Source: Tubiluchus corallicola (lineage: Eukaryota > Priapulida > Priapulimorpha > Priapulimorphida > Tubiluchidae). From it: 20,334 bases of DNA. Positions 10,101-20,072 of this stretch are shown piece by piece (within the stretch, counting starts at the first letter, position 1; each line of letters begins with the position of its first letter). The stretch spans positions 611,001 through 631,334 of the forward strand of contig JAQGDQ010000097.1 in NCBI GenBank assembly GCA_030141605.1, read 5' to 3'. The translations under genes and the position numbers were made by a program. The notes beneath the pieces are model-generated. The model was given only the letters and a program-made list of their open reading frames with translations, did not search any database and was not told the DNA's origin.

Positions 10101-10121
10101 AAGATTTTCTTTTGTTTAATG

Positions 10122-10193
10122 CTTCTAACTAGCGACTTCTCTCATTATAAGCAATTTTAGCACTAGTTAGAACTAGTCAGAACTAGTTAGAAG
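10122..10193 (+). repeat. ACTAGTTAGA triplet within an 11-bp inverted repeat
   Basis: Three tandem copies of a 10-mer, ACTAGTTAGA, ACTAGTCAGA and ACTAGTTAGA, occupy 10162-10191. The last copy is the right arm of a perfect 11-bp inverted repeat with an upstream arm: CTTCTAACTAG (10122-10132) against CTAGTTAGAAG (10183-10193). Each tandem unit could therefore pair alternatively with the same upstream arm. Confidence 0.8.
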
Positions 10194-12262
10194 TCTGAAA
10201 TTGAATTATACTTATATGTTTTTCATTTTGATTATTTTGGTGAAGGCGCCATATAATTAGTAACCGCAAAAAACTCAAATAAAAATGGACCTAAATATTG
10301 GCTTGTAAACAGTAATACAAAAAACTAGAAAGTAGAAAATGTCGTTTTTCCTGACGATTCTTTCGTAACTGTCACACGGAATGTGTGTCAGTCGTAGCAG
10401 CTGTACGTTGACGATGTTTTTGTATCATATTCATAATGTGTCTTCAGAAAATATTTTGCCAGACTGCGGGTCGTTTTCGCAGAACCTTAAAATATCAGCG
10501 CCGTGATATCGACACACAAAGAACCCGTAACGGCACGATATATGCAATAAGTTTTATTATTTCCACAACAAACAGAAGAAAGTAGCAAAGCAAAACAAAT
10601 AGCAACTCGCCTGCATAAATAAAATAAACACAAATATTCGTAGAATATATAAATCTAAAGTTCACTTACTAGATACTTGCAGTGATGATTGTGCGGCGGT
10701 GGCGAAAAGACGTGCGCAGGAAAAAGGTGAAAAAGTGTTCAGAGTGCACAGGTGATTTTTGAAAAGTGTTAGAAACTATGGTTAAACATCGGTGAAATGA
10801 TATCACTGTTTTTTGCCAATTTCAAAACTTTAAACTTGGGCGATAAAAGATCATAGAGAGTAGTGGTAGAGGTATTTTTGCACAATAACATTTTTGTGCA
10901 AGTGGGCGACGGCTTTGATTTGACACTCTGAAATAAGTGGGTCAAGTCTCTGAAGGACTTGATGTTGGTGACAACTCACGAATCGTACGTGTACGGACAC
11001 TTTTTGCAATACGTACAATAAGTACACTGTAATAAACTACACAGAACTGTAGTTTTATTAAGTAAAATTCATTTACCAGTCGAGTATTTTGAAGCCATAG
11101 TAAAAGAACCGACGGAACGCTGCAGCCTAGCACGAACTGCTACACGGATACAATAATCGTAAAAATTGTATGCGTTTAAGTCTTGAACGGAAAGATTTTT
11201 AGTTATTAATAGCATAGCTTGAAAATAAGATAGTGCTCTTCTGAGACTTGTCATGATCATAATCGTAAAGAAGACGAAGTCTCAGAATTTGTATCTGTGC
11301 ATTACAGCTAACAAAGTCCATGAAGGACGAAAACTCCTAGTGAAAAGTAAAAATTTAGAGACTTAATGAGCACTTTGTTTTCTTTGCGCTTATTAATAAA
11401 ATAGTCTGTTTTTATTATATATAAACCTACTGTAAATTAATTTGCCGCTTGTAGTTGCAAATTAATTCAGTAACTTGATAATGAATTGCGATGATGCATT
11501 GATATAATTGTGAAAAATATTAACAAAAACATTTTACACTTTACTTCAAATTTTCAAATCTATATCTTTATTGTTAATCCCAATTAACGGTCCTAATTAA
11601 TGTGTCTCATTTATGGTGTTACTCACGCTGGAAATAATTAGCGCGCATTGCAGAATTGTGCTTACCTCTCTACGCCCTCGTTCCACATTCTCTATAATAC
11701 TAAAGGTAGAATCGGTGTTATACAAACTGAACACCATAGATGTTATGCACGCATAAAAGACCATAAGTTTTATTTGAGAAATAGGAAAACGAACGTACAG
11801 AATTTGATGATAACTTTAATATGAGTCACTGACGATACGGAGTTATGGAGTTTCAACAACTGGGTGTATGTGTATGCAGAAAAATGTGTTATTATAACTT
11901 GTAATAATTTCTCTACATAAATTGTATTGTGTGTATATAAATTGCGTGTAAGTACGCAAACTGAGTACAGATACTGCTGCAAAATTTTTATAATTTCATT
12001 ATAGAATTTTTTTATTTTTTGTTAATTGTGAACATTAGAAATAATTAATCAGTTTTCATTCAATAAAATTTAATGTTACAATATTTATCAGTAACAGACA
12101 ACATTTTTTTTAACTGTTCTGACTGGTTTTTATGCTTTAGTTCTGCTAACGAAAATTTATTGCATAAGGCCGATAAAATTTCAAAGCCAAAAAAACACTA
12201 TTTAAGTTTTGAAAAAAAGTAACAGAAAATTTTTGAGTTGGATTGCATTTGAGTATTAAACA

Positions 12263-12328
12263 ACTTACAAGTAGAAACGGTTAGAGCAATATATTTGCTT
12301 AGCAAATATATATTTGAGATTTGTAAGT
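12263..12328. other. Nested inverted repeats (hairpin within a hairpin)
   Basis: An inner hairpin, ATATATTTGC-tta-GCAAATATAT (12289-12311), has a perfect 10-bp stem and 3-nt loop. It lies inside an outer pair ACTTACAA/TTGTAAGT (12263-12270 and 12321-12328, 8 bp). The internal spacers are 18 and 9 nt. The composition is AT-rich, so the thermodynamic stability would be modest and no RNA family is indicated. Confidence 0.55.
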
Positions 12329-14563
12329 CTGTACGTTATTGCTGCTGCTATATGAAATGAAAAATTTTTAGGTCAACATTTGTAACGGAATAAGAATTAC
12401 GCTCTGCAATGCGTGAAAAAAAAGCTGAAACGATGAAAGATGTGTAGGCGCACATCTTGTTATGTGCCTGTTTGAAAACAATATTAAACAAGGAAAATAT
12501 CTTAATAATTGTAGAATTAGTCTATGTGAACAATAATTATGTATGATCATTGTTAAAAACTCAAAAATAAATAGAAAATATCATTAATTAGTTAGATTAT
12601 GACTGTGAAGGCCAAAGTGTTGTATAAACCAGTTCTGTTTATTTTTAACATTTATTCCCATTGGGGGTAGTGAGTTGGAGAAAATTGTAGTATACAATTA
12701 TTATGCCATAACTTCAGTCATTTTTATTTTATAGAATTTGAATTTTTTATTTCACAGTGAATAATATACACATATAAATTTAGTCACAAACATTGTCACA
12801 TTATGAGTGGTACTGTCACTGAGAGGAAAAGGAAGGAGCAATATTCTATCGAGTCCTCCTCTAAATAGTACAGCAATCGACACTTAACATTACATAATAT
12901 TTATCACATATTATAACGCAAAAGTTAAACAAAATAAGTTAGTAACTTAAAATCAGCATGTAAAGATAATTATTTTGCTACTTGCTTATATATCCGGTGC
13001 ATATGTAAAGCTATTTGAAAAGAAAGCCGTATTTAAAATTGTATTTTTGCTTGTTTCAGCGCATTTTAGAGTTTTCGAGGCATTTTTAACATCAGCGTTA
13101 TTCATTGCTTAAATGGCGTGGTTTATTAAATGTTATGAAATCAATTAATTTTTTATCAATAAACAGTTGCATAAAAAACTTAATGACAAAATTTATCTAA
13201 GATGAAATTAAATTAATCTTAGGTAACAACCGTAAAAATTACTCTTTTTTAGAATTTATATTTATAATGAATGAAAAAGCCAGCAAGCGATTAATTAGTG
13301 AAAACAAATTTAAATTTATTCCGCAGTTCACACATGCTTGTAGCTTTAGCTAGTAATTGATTTTGAATACAATTTTTAAAATTGTTGAATCCAGTTCAAA
13401 ACTCTGTTGCAGAATACTGCCAAGGAATGTAATTGTTTATTCCAAGTCAGAAGGCCTATATAACAAAAAATTACACTCACACATAATAATTATACATGCT
13501 AATTAATGGATGTGTACTGTGTTAATTTTTAGTATATTTGTTTTGGACACTGTCTCAGGATTTTGCTGCAGTTTTTAAAAACGATAAGCGATGCCATGTT
13601 TTGCTTTATATTTTGATTTTTGTTCGATAAACTTTAATTGAAAGATTATCCCAAAATTTAATGCCCGCCCAGCAAGGAGTTCCACATCACTGAAGAAACG
13701 TTTTCTTAGCTTAAGATTGTGTCATCTTTTCCGGAAAAATCAAATTTGTTATCGGAATCGTTACTGTTGATTGTGCAAACTCAACTTTATTGAGATCTTT
13801 AGAAATGAGAAAAAAGAAATGAGAAGTCTTTCGAAAGAAAGAGTATGAAGAAATTAAAAATTAACATGAAGATGTCTTCGCCGTTGGTGTCCTTTAAATA
13901 TGCTACTGTCTGGGTTTTCGGAACCCTTTTTTATTTATTCATACTTGAAAGCACTAAACACGCCATTATAAAAAACATTTTTCTCTATCACTTTTTGGGC
14001 ATGTTTATAATGACTAAGTTTAAGACTTTGATTTTTTGCGAATAGAGAAAACAATGTGTTTCTGTATGTTCAGGTTTGAAGAAGCCTTAAATTAAATAAA
14101 AAGATCTCACTTAAATGTAGGCACAAATAGTCTGTTGTCAGAATGTGAACTGTACGTTCGTGTTACTAGTAACAGGCCTCTGTTCACAATAAACGTATAT
14201 ATTTTTCCATTCTGAAAAAAATTGGTAGATTTGGGAATTTTTTTCTAAAACAAAAGAAGCCGACTAAGTTTACCCTCACTTAAGGAGCTAAGTATATTAG
14301 CGCTCAATGATAACTGTTGACTCACAGTGAAAATACAAACCTGATCAGAAACGCAAATAAACCATATCTGCTGATGGTTTTGACACTGATAGACGGAGTT
14401 CTGCTCTTCTAAGTAAAGATGTGACACTAGCTGAGCGATTGGAGCTGACTTTATTTCTGCACAAATGGTAATAAAATAAACATCTTATAGAGGGAAAACA
14501 GCCCGGGTTATAATTGGAGCCAGGCCAAGAGTAAATGTAGATTTGGCTGGGGCTGTGGGTTGT

Positions 14564-14576
14564 GGGTCAAAGGTCA
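14564..14576 (+). promoter_or_regulatory. DR1 nuclear-receptor response element
   Basis: GGGTCA and AGGTCA are in direct orientation with one A between them, the classical DR1 arrangement. Both half-sites conform to RGGTCA. This is the sharpest transcription-factor site in the window. Confidence 0.5.
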
Positions 14577-14860
14577 TCCGTCCCACCAACATATGGCGAG
14601 AATAGCTTTCCCTCCTATTTCTCACAGTTCATATTCCTGGCGTTATGTGTCATCGAGACATAACACAATTATAGCCGAAATATGCCGTCTGTTAACGCGC
14701 GCTATATTAGCAGTAATTACAGAAAGAAAAACAAAATACATGAAAAAATAATAAGAGCCTGATTAAAAATTGTGCCGCCAAACCAACAACTGCCAACTTC
14801 TGGCGCTTTTGTTCATAGTGTGCAAGTACAATTAGGCCTACCCTGAAGAAGACCAAATTC

Positions 14861-14890
14861 ATTAATGGCCTCGAGGTATAAGCCATTAAT
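14861..14890. promoter_or_regulatory. 9-bp inverted repeat of homeodomain-like sites
   Basis: ATTAATGGC and its exact complement GCCATTAAT are separated by 12 bases that begin CTCGAG. This gives two TAAT cores in mirror arrangement. Flanking TAATTA sites lie within 60 bases. Confidence 0.4.
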
Positions 14891-14960
14891 TCACCTGAAT
14901 GAGACACCAATTAATTACATTTTTTAAGTTGATTGCAGGTTAATTAAAATGCTGATTTGG

Positions 14961-15308
14961 TCATAATGCCAAACAGTTTCTAAGTCCTGTCATTCTAAAA
15001 ACTATGCTGTCATAATGCTGTTAGAACTGGAGAATTAACTAGATTTTGATACGACGGCATGTAATTCGCTATATAAGCTCTCTCAAAGATGTGATTACAC
15101 TACTAACGTAATTCAGTTACATGCTCAAAATATCAAGATCATTATTTTTACAGCATTTGTTAAGAATGTATATTCTTATTCTGTACGCAGATGTTTTGCA
15201 ATTAAATTTAAAGTAAAATAAAAAGTAATATAAAGTAATAAAAATAGATTTGCAGACTGTATATTTACTTTAGAAGGCGAAATGTGCTGATGCTTCATTA
15301 ACTTAATA
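14961..15308. other. AT-rich non-coding stretch
   Basis: No gene is visible. It contains an imperfect run of TAAAG/TAATA units around 15210-15245 and no sustained frame. Confidence 0.6.
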
Positions 15309-15620
15309 GTTTTTAATAATTCAACACCTTTTCTTTTTTCTAATCGCGTTTGTTCTACAAGCGTCTCGTTTTCAACGTCTATTTTTGAGAAGCTTTTTTC
15401 TCTGGTTTCGCCTCGAATGGTTTTTCAATTTGTCTTTTTCAAAGGCTTCCAGTTTTTTCCAGTCGTTTTCTTCATTAGTTTTTGCCATTCCTTTGAATCT
15501 CGGCTAGTTTTCTTTCCAAAGTCTCTTCCAAAGATTTGCTTTAGTTTTAGCATTTTTTCTTCAGTGGCTCATCTTTTGTGAAGTATTCTTCTTTTTTTGG
15601 TCTTATATTTAATAGTTCGT
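15309..15620 (-). other. T-rich block, Lys/Glu-rich but broken reading on the minus strand
   Basis: The plus strand is strongly T-rich in TTTT-run clusters, with A-runs rare. Read on the minus strand it gives Lys/Glu/Pro/Thr-rich stretches in different frames one after another, for example FTKDEPLKKK, then KEWQKLMKKTTGKNWK, then NDWKKLEAFEKDKLK, then EKPFEAKPEKKAS, each ended by a stop or a frame change. This could be a decayed pseudogene of a charged, coiled-coil-type protein. Any A-rich strand also reads as Lys/Glu-rich, so simple strand-biased composition is an equal explanation. Confidence 0.3.
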
Positions 15621-16844
15621 TTTAATTAGTCTGTATATTTAGCTGAAAATGTTTGTAAAAAATCATAGAAAACTTTTTGTGTGAAGTAGAGACAGTCTCA
15701 TGGAGAGGTATAATTACTTATGTCAGTTATAGTTGTTTTAATATCAACTGAAGCTGAGCAGGTGAAAAAAATCTGGAAAGATGACACTACGACACTTTCG
15801 TAATGACAATTTATCGTCAGATATTGCATTATGCAACTGTGTAAACTACTTTTTCACAGTATAAATTTCTTAACAAAATTTTACGCTTCCTTGTAGATAA
15901 ATTGATAAACTGTGCAGATAAAACGTAGTCTTTAACAATGATAGTAACAATGTAATGTATTAACATTTCTTACAAGTTCATATCACCAAACTTGCTTCCT
16001 GCAGACTTTGTTGAAAACACCATCTATCAATGACAAGAAACCACTGATTAACCGTCTCGCCTTACTTTGCAACATTATAATTATGATGGCGGAAGACAAT
16101 TAATTGAAAATCAGAGAAAGAATGCGAATATTTCCTCTACTCCTAATTTCAATAAAAAAGGAAGTAACAGCAAAAGTTTCTGTTTTTGTTGGTTTTTTTG
16201 GTCAATTCATTCTTTCAGCTAATGATAATTTACCATTTTATTAGTGCCAAAATGCATACAATTCAAAAAACAAGGTATTCAATTTTGAAATATGGCGACA
16301 CTACAGATAAACAAAAAATTATCGATAAAACAAAATATAAATTCTAAAACCGTTTTTGTTAGTTATTTTAGCAATTTAAATGAAGAGTTTAATGATTAGT
16401 GTTTAAAATAGCTTGTCACTCATTTGGCCTCATTTTCATCATCATTATTATTATTACACACAGTATATTGTCATCATGTCTTAAACTTTTTGAATTTATA
16501 ATGTTTAAACGTTAGTAAACGAACGTTTATAATGTGGAAAGTTTATGTTTGTTATGGCGAAGAAACTCTTCACGCATTTAAAATTTTCCTTGGCCAGTTG
16601 TCCTTGTTGTTTGTGTATATATGGATAGATCGGTATACGATATTAAAAAATCGGCATACGATAAGATGCGATCGTTCTTTTACAAGGTTTCGCTCAAAGT
16701 TTGGTGAAGAGAACTTGCCGTGTAAATTTTCTCGCACGTTTTGAATATTATAGAGAGTATGGCAAATTTCGTGACTTTTTTCAAATCAGCACGGACATTT
16801 CTTTCGTCATGCAGAAAACTTCATTGTCAACTACAGGTAAACTC
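15621..16844. other. AT-rich non-coding stretch
   Basis: No supported gene. A 70-codon plus-strand frame at 16532-16744 is of chance length and matches nothing known to me. A small CAT/ATT tract lies near 16436-16457. Confidence 0.55.
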
Positions 16845-17040
16845 CTTATTTTAGGATTTTTTAGTAGTTCTTCTTGATAACTTTTAGTTGGTATATTTTA
16901 GTGGCTTCTTCTTAGTAGGTGCTTTTAGCGGAGTTTGTTTTCAATAGCTTTTTACTAATGGTTTCTTTTAAAGCTTTTAAAGCCGTCTTTCTTTTTCAGT
17001 TGTTTTTAACAGCTTTTCTTGTTTTTTCTACATTATCAAC
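16845..17040 (-). other. Second T-rich block resembling the one at 15.3-15.6 kb
   Basis: As in the block 1.3 kb upstream, the plus strand consists of TTTT clusters joined by short words such as TAGT, GGCTTC and AGCTTTT. The minus strand reads Lys-rich in one frame for about 75 codons with only three stops, including KRKTALKALKETISKKLLK. A relation between the two blocks is suggested by style and shared short words, not by a long match. Confidence 0.25.
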
Positions 17041-18226
17041 TGGCTTCGAATGTCGTGATGGCTCATGAAGGAGACGCAGAATCGCTCCACTGTTTTTTGG
17101 TCATCTGTTTCGAATTGATAAGATACAAAGTAAACGTGCGTTTGACGAGTTTGTGATATAATTATGTTTGTGTTAAATAATTAGAATTTCAGTTCGCTGA
17201 GCCAAACAAAACAACCGCGCTCGTGCATGTTTACATAACGATGGTAGCTAACAGCGCGTCCACATTTTAACAACTTTGATGAAAAACGACCACATACAAA
17301 AAAAAAGAAACAAGGACACCATAGTTCTTTCCTTTAGGGGTAAGAGAAAAGGCGAGTGGTTACGTTGGGGGCCTTGTGGTCGAAGTAAAGCAACGCTAAA
17401 CCTAGGTAGTGAATAATTCGATGGTTGACTAGATAAAATACTCGTTCTGCCAATTTTATCTGCTTCTGTGCCTGCATATATTTAGCTCATTGAGAGAGGA
17501 TGAATGCACATCTGAACGTAGCTGAGAAAGTTCTGAGATGGACTATAGAGTATTATCCTGGATAATGACACATATTCTGGTCCTGCCATACCAATCTATA
17601 GTTAGTATGAGTGTGCTGACAGACACTCACAGCTGTAGGGATGGCTTCTGTATATAAAAACTCGCTTTATTCAGGTCTATATAATGTTTTATAATCGATT
17701 TACGTGCAATATTTGATCCAGTTGTTCTAATGCAGCCTTATTTTTTACGTTTCATCAATTAAGCGTGAACAGCTTTGTAGAACTTAGCAGCCCAACGCGC
17801 GCATGACTTCCGAAGCCGCTGCCATGTTTGTTGTTCTGTTGCAACGACCTTGTTGTTTTAGTTGCTTGACTTATTGCGTTTATTTTATTTATTCGAGACC
17901 CAACTGGGCTTTAATTACCGAATGAAGGAAGTCGCAGCAAGAGCGATATACAGGATGTTACCTAACGTGATGTAAAGAGCTATTTGTATGCGTGGGTCAT
18001 TCGTCAGCTGCGAGTAGACCTGGATATGTGTCAACGGTGGTCGGTGGTGCGCAATAAAAAATAAAGGCCAGTGATAAGGAAGATAGTTTCGAATCAACTT
18101 AACAGCGATAATTGCATTTCACTAGTGATGGGTATGACTCTATAACTTACGTTCATTCGTCATCCCTTCACCTAGACATAGTAACGAAATTTAATATTTT
18201 TACAGCCAACAGCAAAAAGAATTTTG
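17041..18226. other. Mixed non-coding stretch
   Basis: No supported gene. TGAGTGT-8-ACACTCA (17608-17629) is a 7-bp hairpin. TATATAAAAA at 17651-17660 looks like a TATA box but has no convincing initiator at the right distance. A 60-codon minus frame at 17915-18097 has a hydrophobic C-terminal part and no recognisable family. Confidence 0.5.
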
Positions 18227-18573
18227 CACACAAACTCACAACAATAACACACACCACCCACACCACACCACTCACACCACACCACCCGTACCACCCCACA
18301 ATATGTAATCCACATGCCACAACACAACACCAAAAAAAATATCACCCATAACACACCTCACCCATACCTACCACACTACACCAACACCACCCACACCACA
18401 CCACTCTATATCACACCACGCTACCCACATTACGCCGCACCATCCACACCATGCCAATCACATCACACCACTCACGTCATGCCACACCCACCAAACCACA
18501 CCAATCACACCATCCACAGCACACTCACTACACCATACCATACCACACCAAACCAAACTCACTACATCACATA
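18227..18573 (+). repeat. Degenerate, almost G-free CACCA/CACAC minisatellite
   Basis: The plus strand is built of CACAC, CACCA, CCACA and CATCA words with no fixed period. I count 10 G residues in 347 bases. Frames crossing it read His/Thr/Pro-rich on the plus strand and Gly/Val/Cys/Trp-rich on the minus strand, which is a compositional effect. The minus strand is G/T-rich with many GG doublets. Confidence 0.85.
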
Positions 18574-18575
18574 GT

Positions 18576-18599
18576 GATGATGATGATGATGATGATGAT
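18576..18599 (+). repeat. (GAT)8 microsatellite
   Basis: Eight perfect GAT units directly abut the G-free tract. The strand asymmetry switches abruptly here from no-G to G-containing units. Confidence 0.9.
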
Positions 18600-18952
18600 T
18601 ACGCCAACGATGACAACACTTAAAACACCTACACCAACATCACAGCAGCATAGCAAAACCATGTAAAACGTTTTGCACGAAGTTGAAACTGTGTGATATG
18701 TCAAATGCTATTCCCCAATGATCAATAAAGCACGGACATTCTACCAGGTTTTGCTTACTGCTTCTATGATGACAATACGCTAACAGATATAAGTTACATG
18801 TACATTTTATAACGCATTTGAATGGGATTGAGGACAGTATCTGGAACAGCCGCGAAATTTCTTACAGAGACAAATGATGTTCCAAATAGCGCGCAGTACT
18901 TTGGGTTTGAAAAAGAACTTTGAAATACGACCTTCCCGTTTAGTTGAGTGGA

Positions 18953-19035
18953 CCTCTCTCTCATCGATACCTTCACATCTCCTTTCCTCATCTTCTTTCT
19001 TCATCTCCTTTCTTCATCGTTTCCTTCTCTTTCTG
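18953..19035 (+). repeat. Polypyrimidine tract with CATCTTCTTTC-type units
   Basis: A nearly purine-free CT-rich run with imperfect repeats such as TCATCTCCTTTC and TCATCTTCTTTC. It lies inside an open frame of 122 codons (18874-19242), which I attribute to the stop-poor composition of the tract, giving Ser/Phe/Leu-rich translation. Polypurine-polypyrimidine tracts of this kind can adopt triplex structures. Confidence 0.75.
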
Positions 19036-19444
19036 CGAGTGTGCTTGTTTTTCTCAACGTGCCTAAACAGTTGCACAAATCTGAAGGCAGTTTGTGTAGC
19101 TTTTCACAAAATTTGGGTGCATGGGTCAGAGAAAACGTCCGTTACAGGAATTGGCTCTACCGCGAATTCTAAATATGCCTACGACACCCAACGTCGAACG
19201 GGCTATCCATTCATTACCAGCATCTTCCCGGCCTATTTCTGATCTCTAGAAATAAGAGTTATAAATTTTGCAAAAACGGGCAAAAACGGCGATTTTTGGA
19301 GGTTTTTCGCCCCCCTCCCGTTCCTCCCGGTGGGCCCAATTCAAAAAGTAAACCAACAAATAGAAGACACTAGATCGAGACCTTTTGTTCGATATATAGA
19401 TCGCCGAGAATTGTGCTGTCGTTGGAGCTGTAGCCTCTAATCAT
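19036..19444. other. Non-coding sequence with GC-rich core
   Basis: No gene is recognised. The core at 19271-19337 has the tandem 10-mers CAAAAACGGG and CAAAAACGGC, an imperfect hairpin GGGCAAAAAC/GTTTTTCGCCC (19278-19287 and 19302-19312, one bulged base), and a C-rich run listed separately. This could be the edge of a dispersed repeat, but no terminal structure is visible. Confidence 0.45.
19310..19337 (-). other. Predicted G-quadruplex motif
   Basis: On the minus strand four G-tracts of at least three occur with loops of 6, 6 and 1 bases (GGG-CCCACC-GGG-AGGAAC-GGG-A-GGGGGG in segments). This fits the usual G3+N1-7 definition. It is the only such motif I noticed in this AT-rich window. The CCC in the first loop could compete by pairing with a G-tract. 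Confidence 0.6.
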
Positions 19445-19465
19445 GTATATAATTATATTTGTATA

Positions 19466-19509
<44 letters not shown>

Positions 19510-19512
19510 TAT
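19445..19512. repeat. AT dinucleotide microsatellite
   Basis: An AT-only tract with a pure alternating run of 29 bases (19475-19503), preceded by TATAAT interruptions and followed by ACATATATAT. Confidence 0.95.
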
Positions 19513-19665
19513 GTTAAGTCCATACCACAGCAATTAATATAATAAAAGATGTTATATTTTGCTTCAATTTTTGTGACATTGTACTAATATTTTTTACTAA
19601 CAGGTGAAAAATAAATTCTAATTCTGGTGCACTGATTCCCAGATTTGAAGACTGTTTCTATTCAT

Positions 19666-20072
19666 TTAGTCATTCTTTCACTCAGTCACTCATTCACTCA
19701 TTCACTCATTCACTCACTCACTCACTCACTCACTCACTCACTCACTCACTCACTAACTAACTCACTCACTCACTCACTCACTCACTCACTCACTCACTCA
19801 CTCACTCACTCACTCACTCATTCATTCATTCATTCATTCATTCATTCATTCATTCATTCATTCATTCATTCATTCATTCATTCATTCATTCATCCATTCA
19901 TCCATCCATTCATTCATTCATTCATTCATTCATTCATTCATTCATTCATGCATTTACTCATTCATTCATTCATTCATTCATTCATTCATTCATTCATCCA
20001 TTCATTCATTCATTCATTCATTCATTCATTCATTCATTCATTCATTCATTCATTCATTCATTCATTCATTCA
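19666..20072 (+). repeat. Compound tetranucleotide array: CACT block then CATT block
   Basis: The array starts as mixed CATT/CACT units, becomes nearly pure CACT from about 19711 to 19818 with one CTAACTAA interruption (19752-19762), then switches sharply to CATT up to about 20072. CATC variants occur near 19891-19908 and 19995, and a CATGCATTTACT interruption lies near 19948-19959. The 144-codon open frame across it (His-Ser-Leu-Thr, then Phe-Ile-His-Ser) is a product of the 4-base period without stops, not a gene. Confidence 0.95.

Larger units (their letters stand above)
9490..14480. other. Long AT-rich non-coding stretch
   Basis: Nearly 5 kb with no recognisable gene. All open frames are below 75 codons. 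It holds a few short repeats (listed separately) and small inverted repeats: CTGTCACAC/GTGTGTCAG with one mismatch and a 5-nt loop (10369-10391), and AGAGGA/TCCTCT (12822-12827 and 12857-12862). AGAAATGAGA is repeated at 13801-13810 and 13815-13824. Polyadenylation-type AATAAA hexamers are present but carry no information in DNA this AT-rich. Confidence 0.55.
14490..14960. promoter_or_regulatory. Candidate enhancer-like island with DR1 site and homeodomain cluster
   Basis: This island is richer in G+C and less repetitive than its flanks. It contains GGGTCA-A-AGGTCA (14564-14576), a consensus DR1 element of the kind bound by HNF4, COUP-TF and RXR heterodimers in animals. Downstream lie TAGGCCTA (14833-14840), CACCTG (14892-14897), TTAATTA (14911-14917), another TAATTAA at 14941-14947, and a perfect 9-bp inverted repeat ATTAATGGC/GCCATTAAT (14861-14869 and 14882-14890) around CTCGAG. 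Small open frames cross it on both strands (52 codons from the ATG at about 14593; 67 codons at 14707-14910, minus), but neither has a recognisable domain. Site identity is seen directly; enhancer activity is inferred. Confidence 0.4.

Noticed and set aside
17651-17680. TATATAAAAA followed by TCAGGTC as a core promoter
   Set aside because: The spacing to the initiator-like element is about 20 bp, too short, and TATA-like words are frequent in AT-rich DNA; no gene follows.
18874-19242. 122-codon plus-strand open frame
   Set aside because: It crosses a stop-poor polypyrimidine tract, has no recognisable domain, and its length is close to chance for the longest frame in the window.
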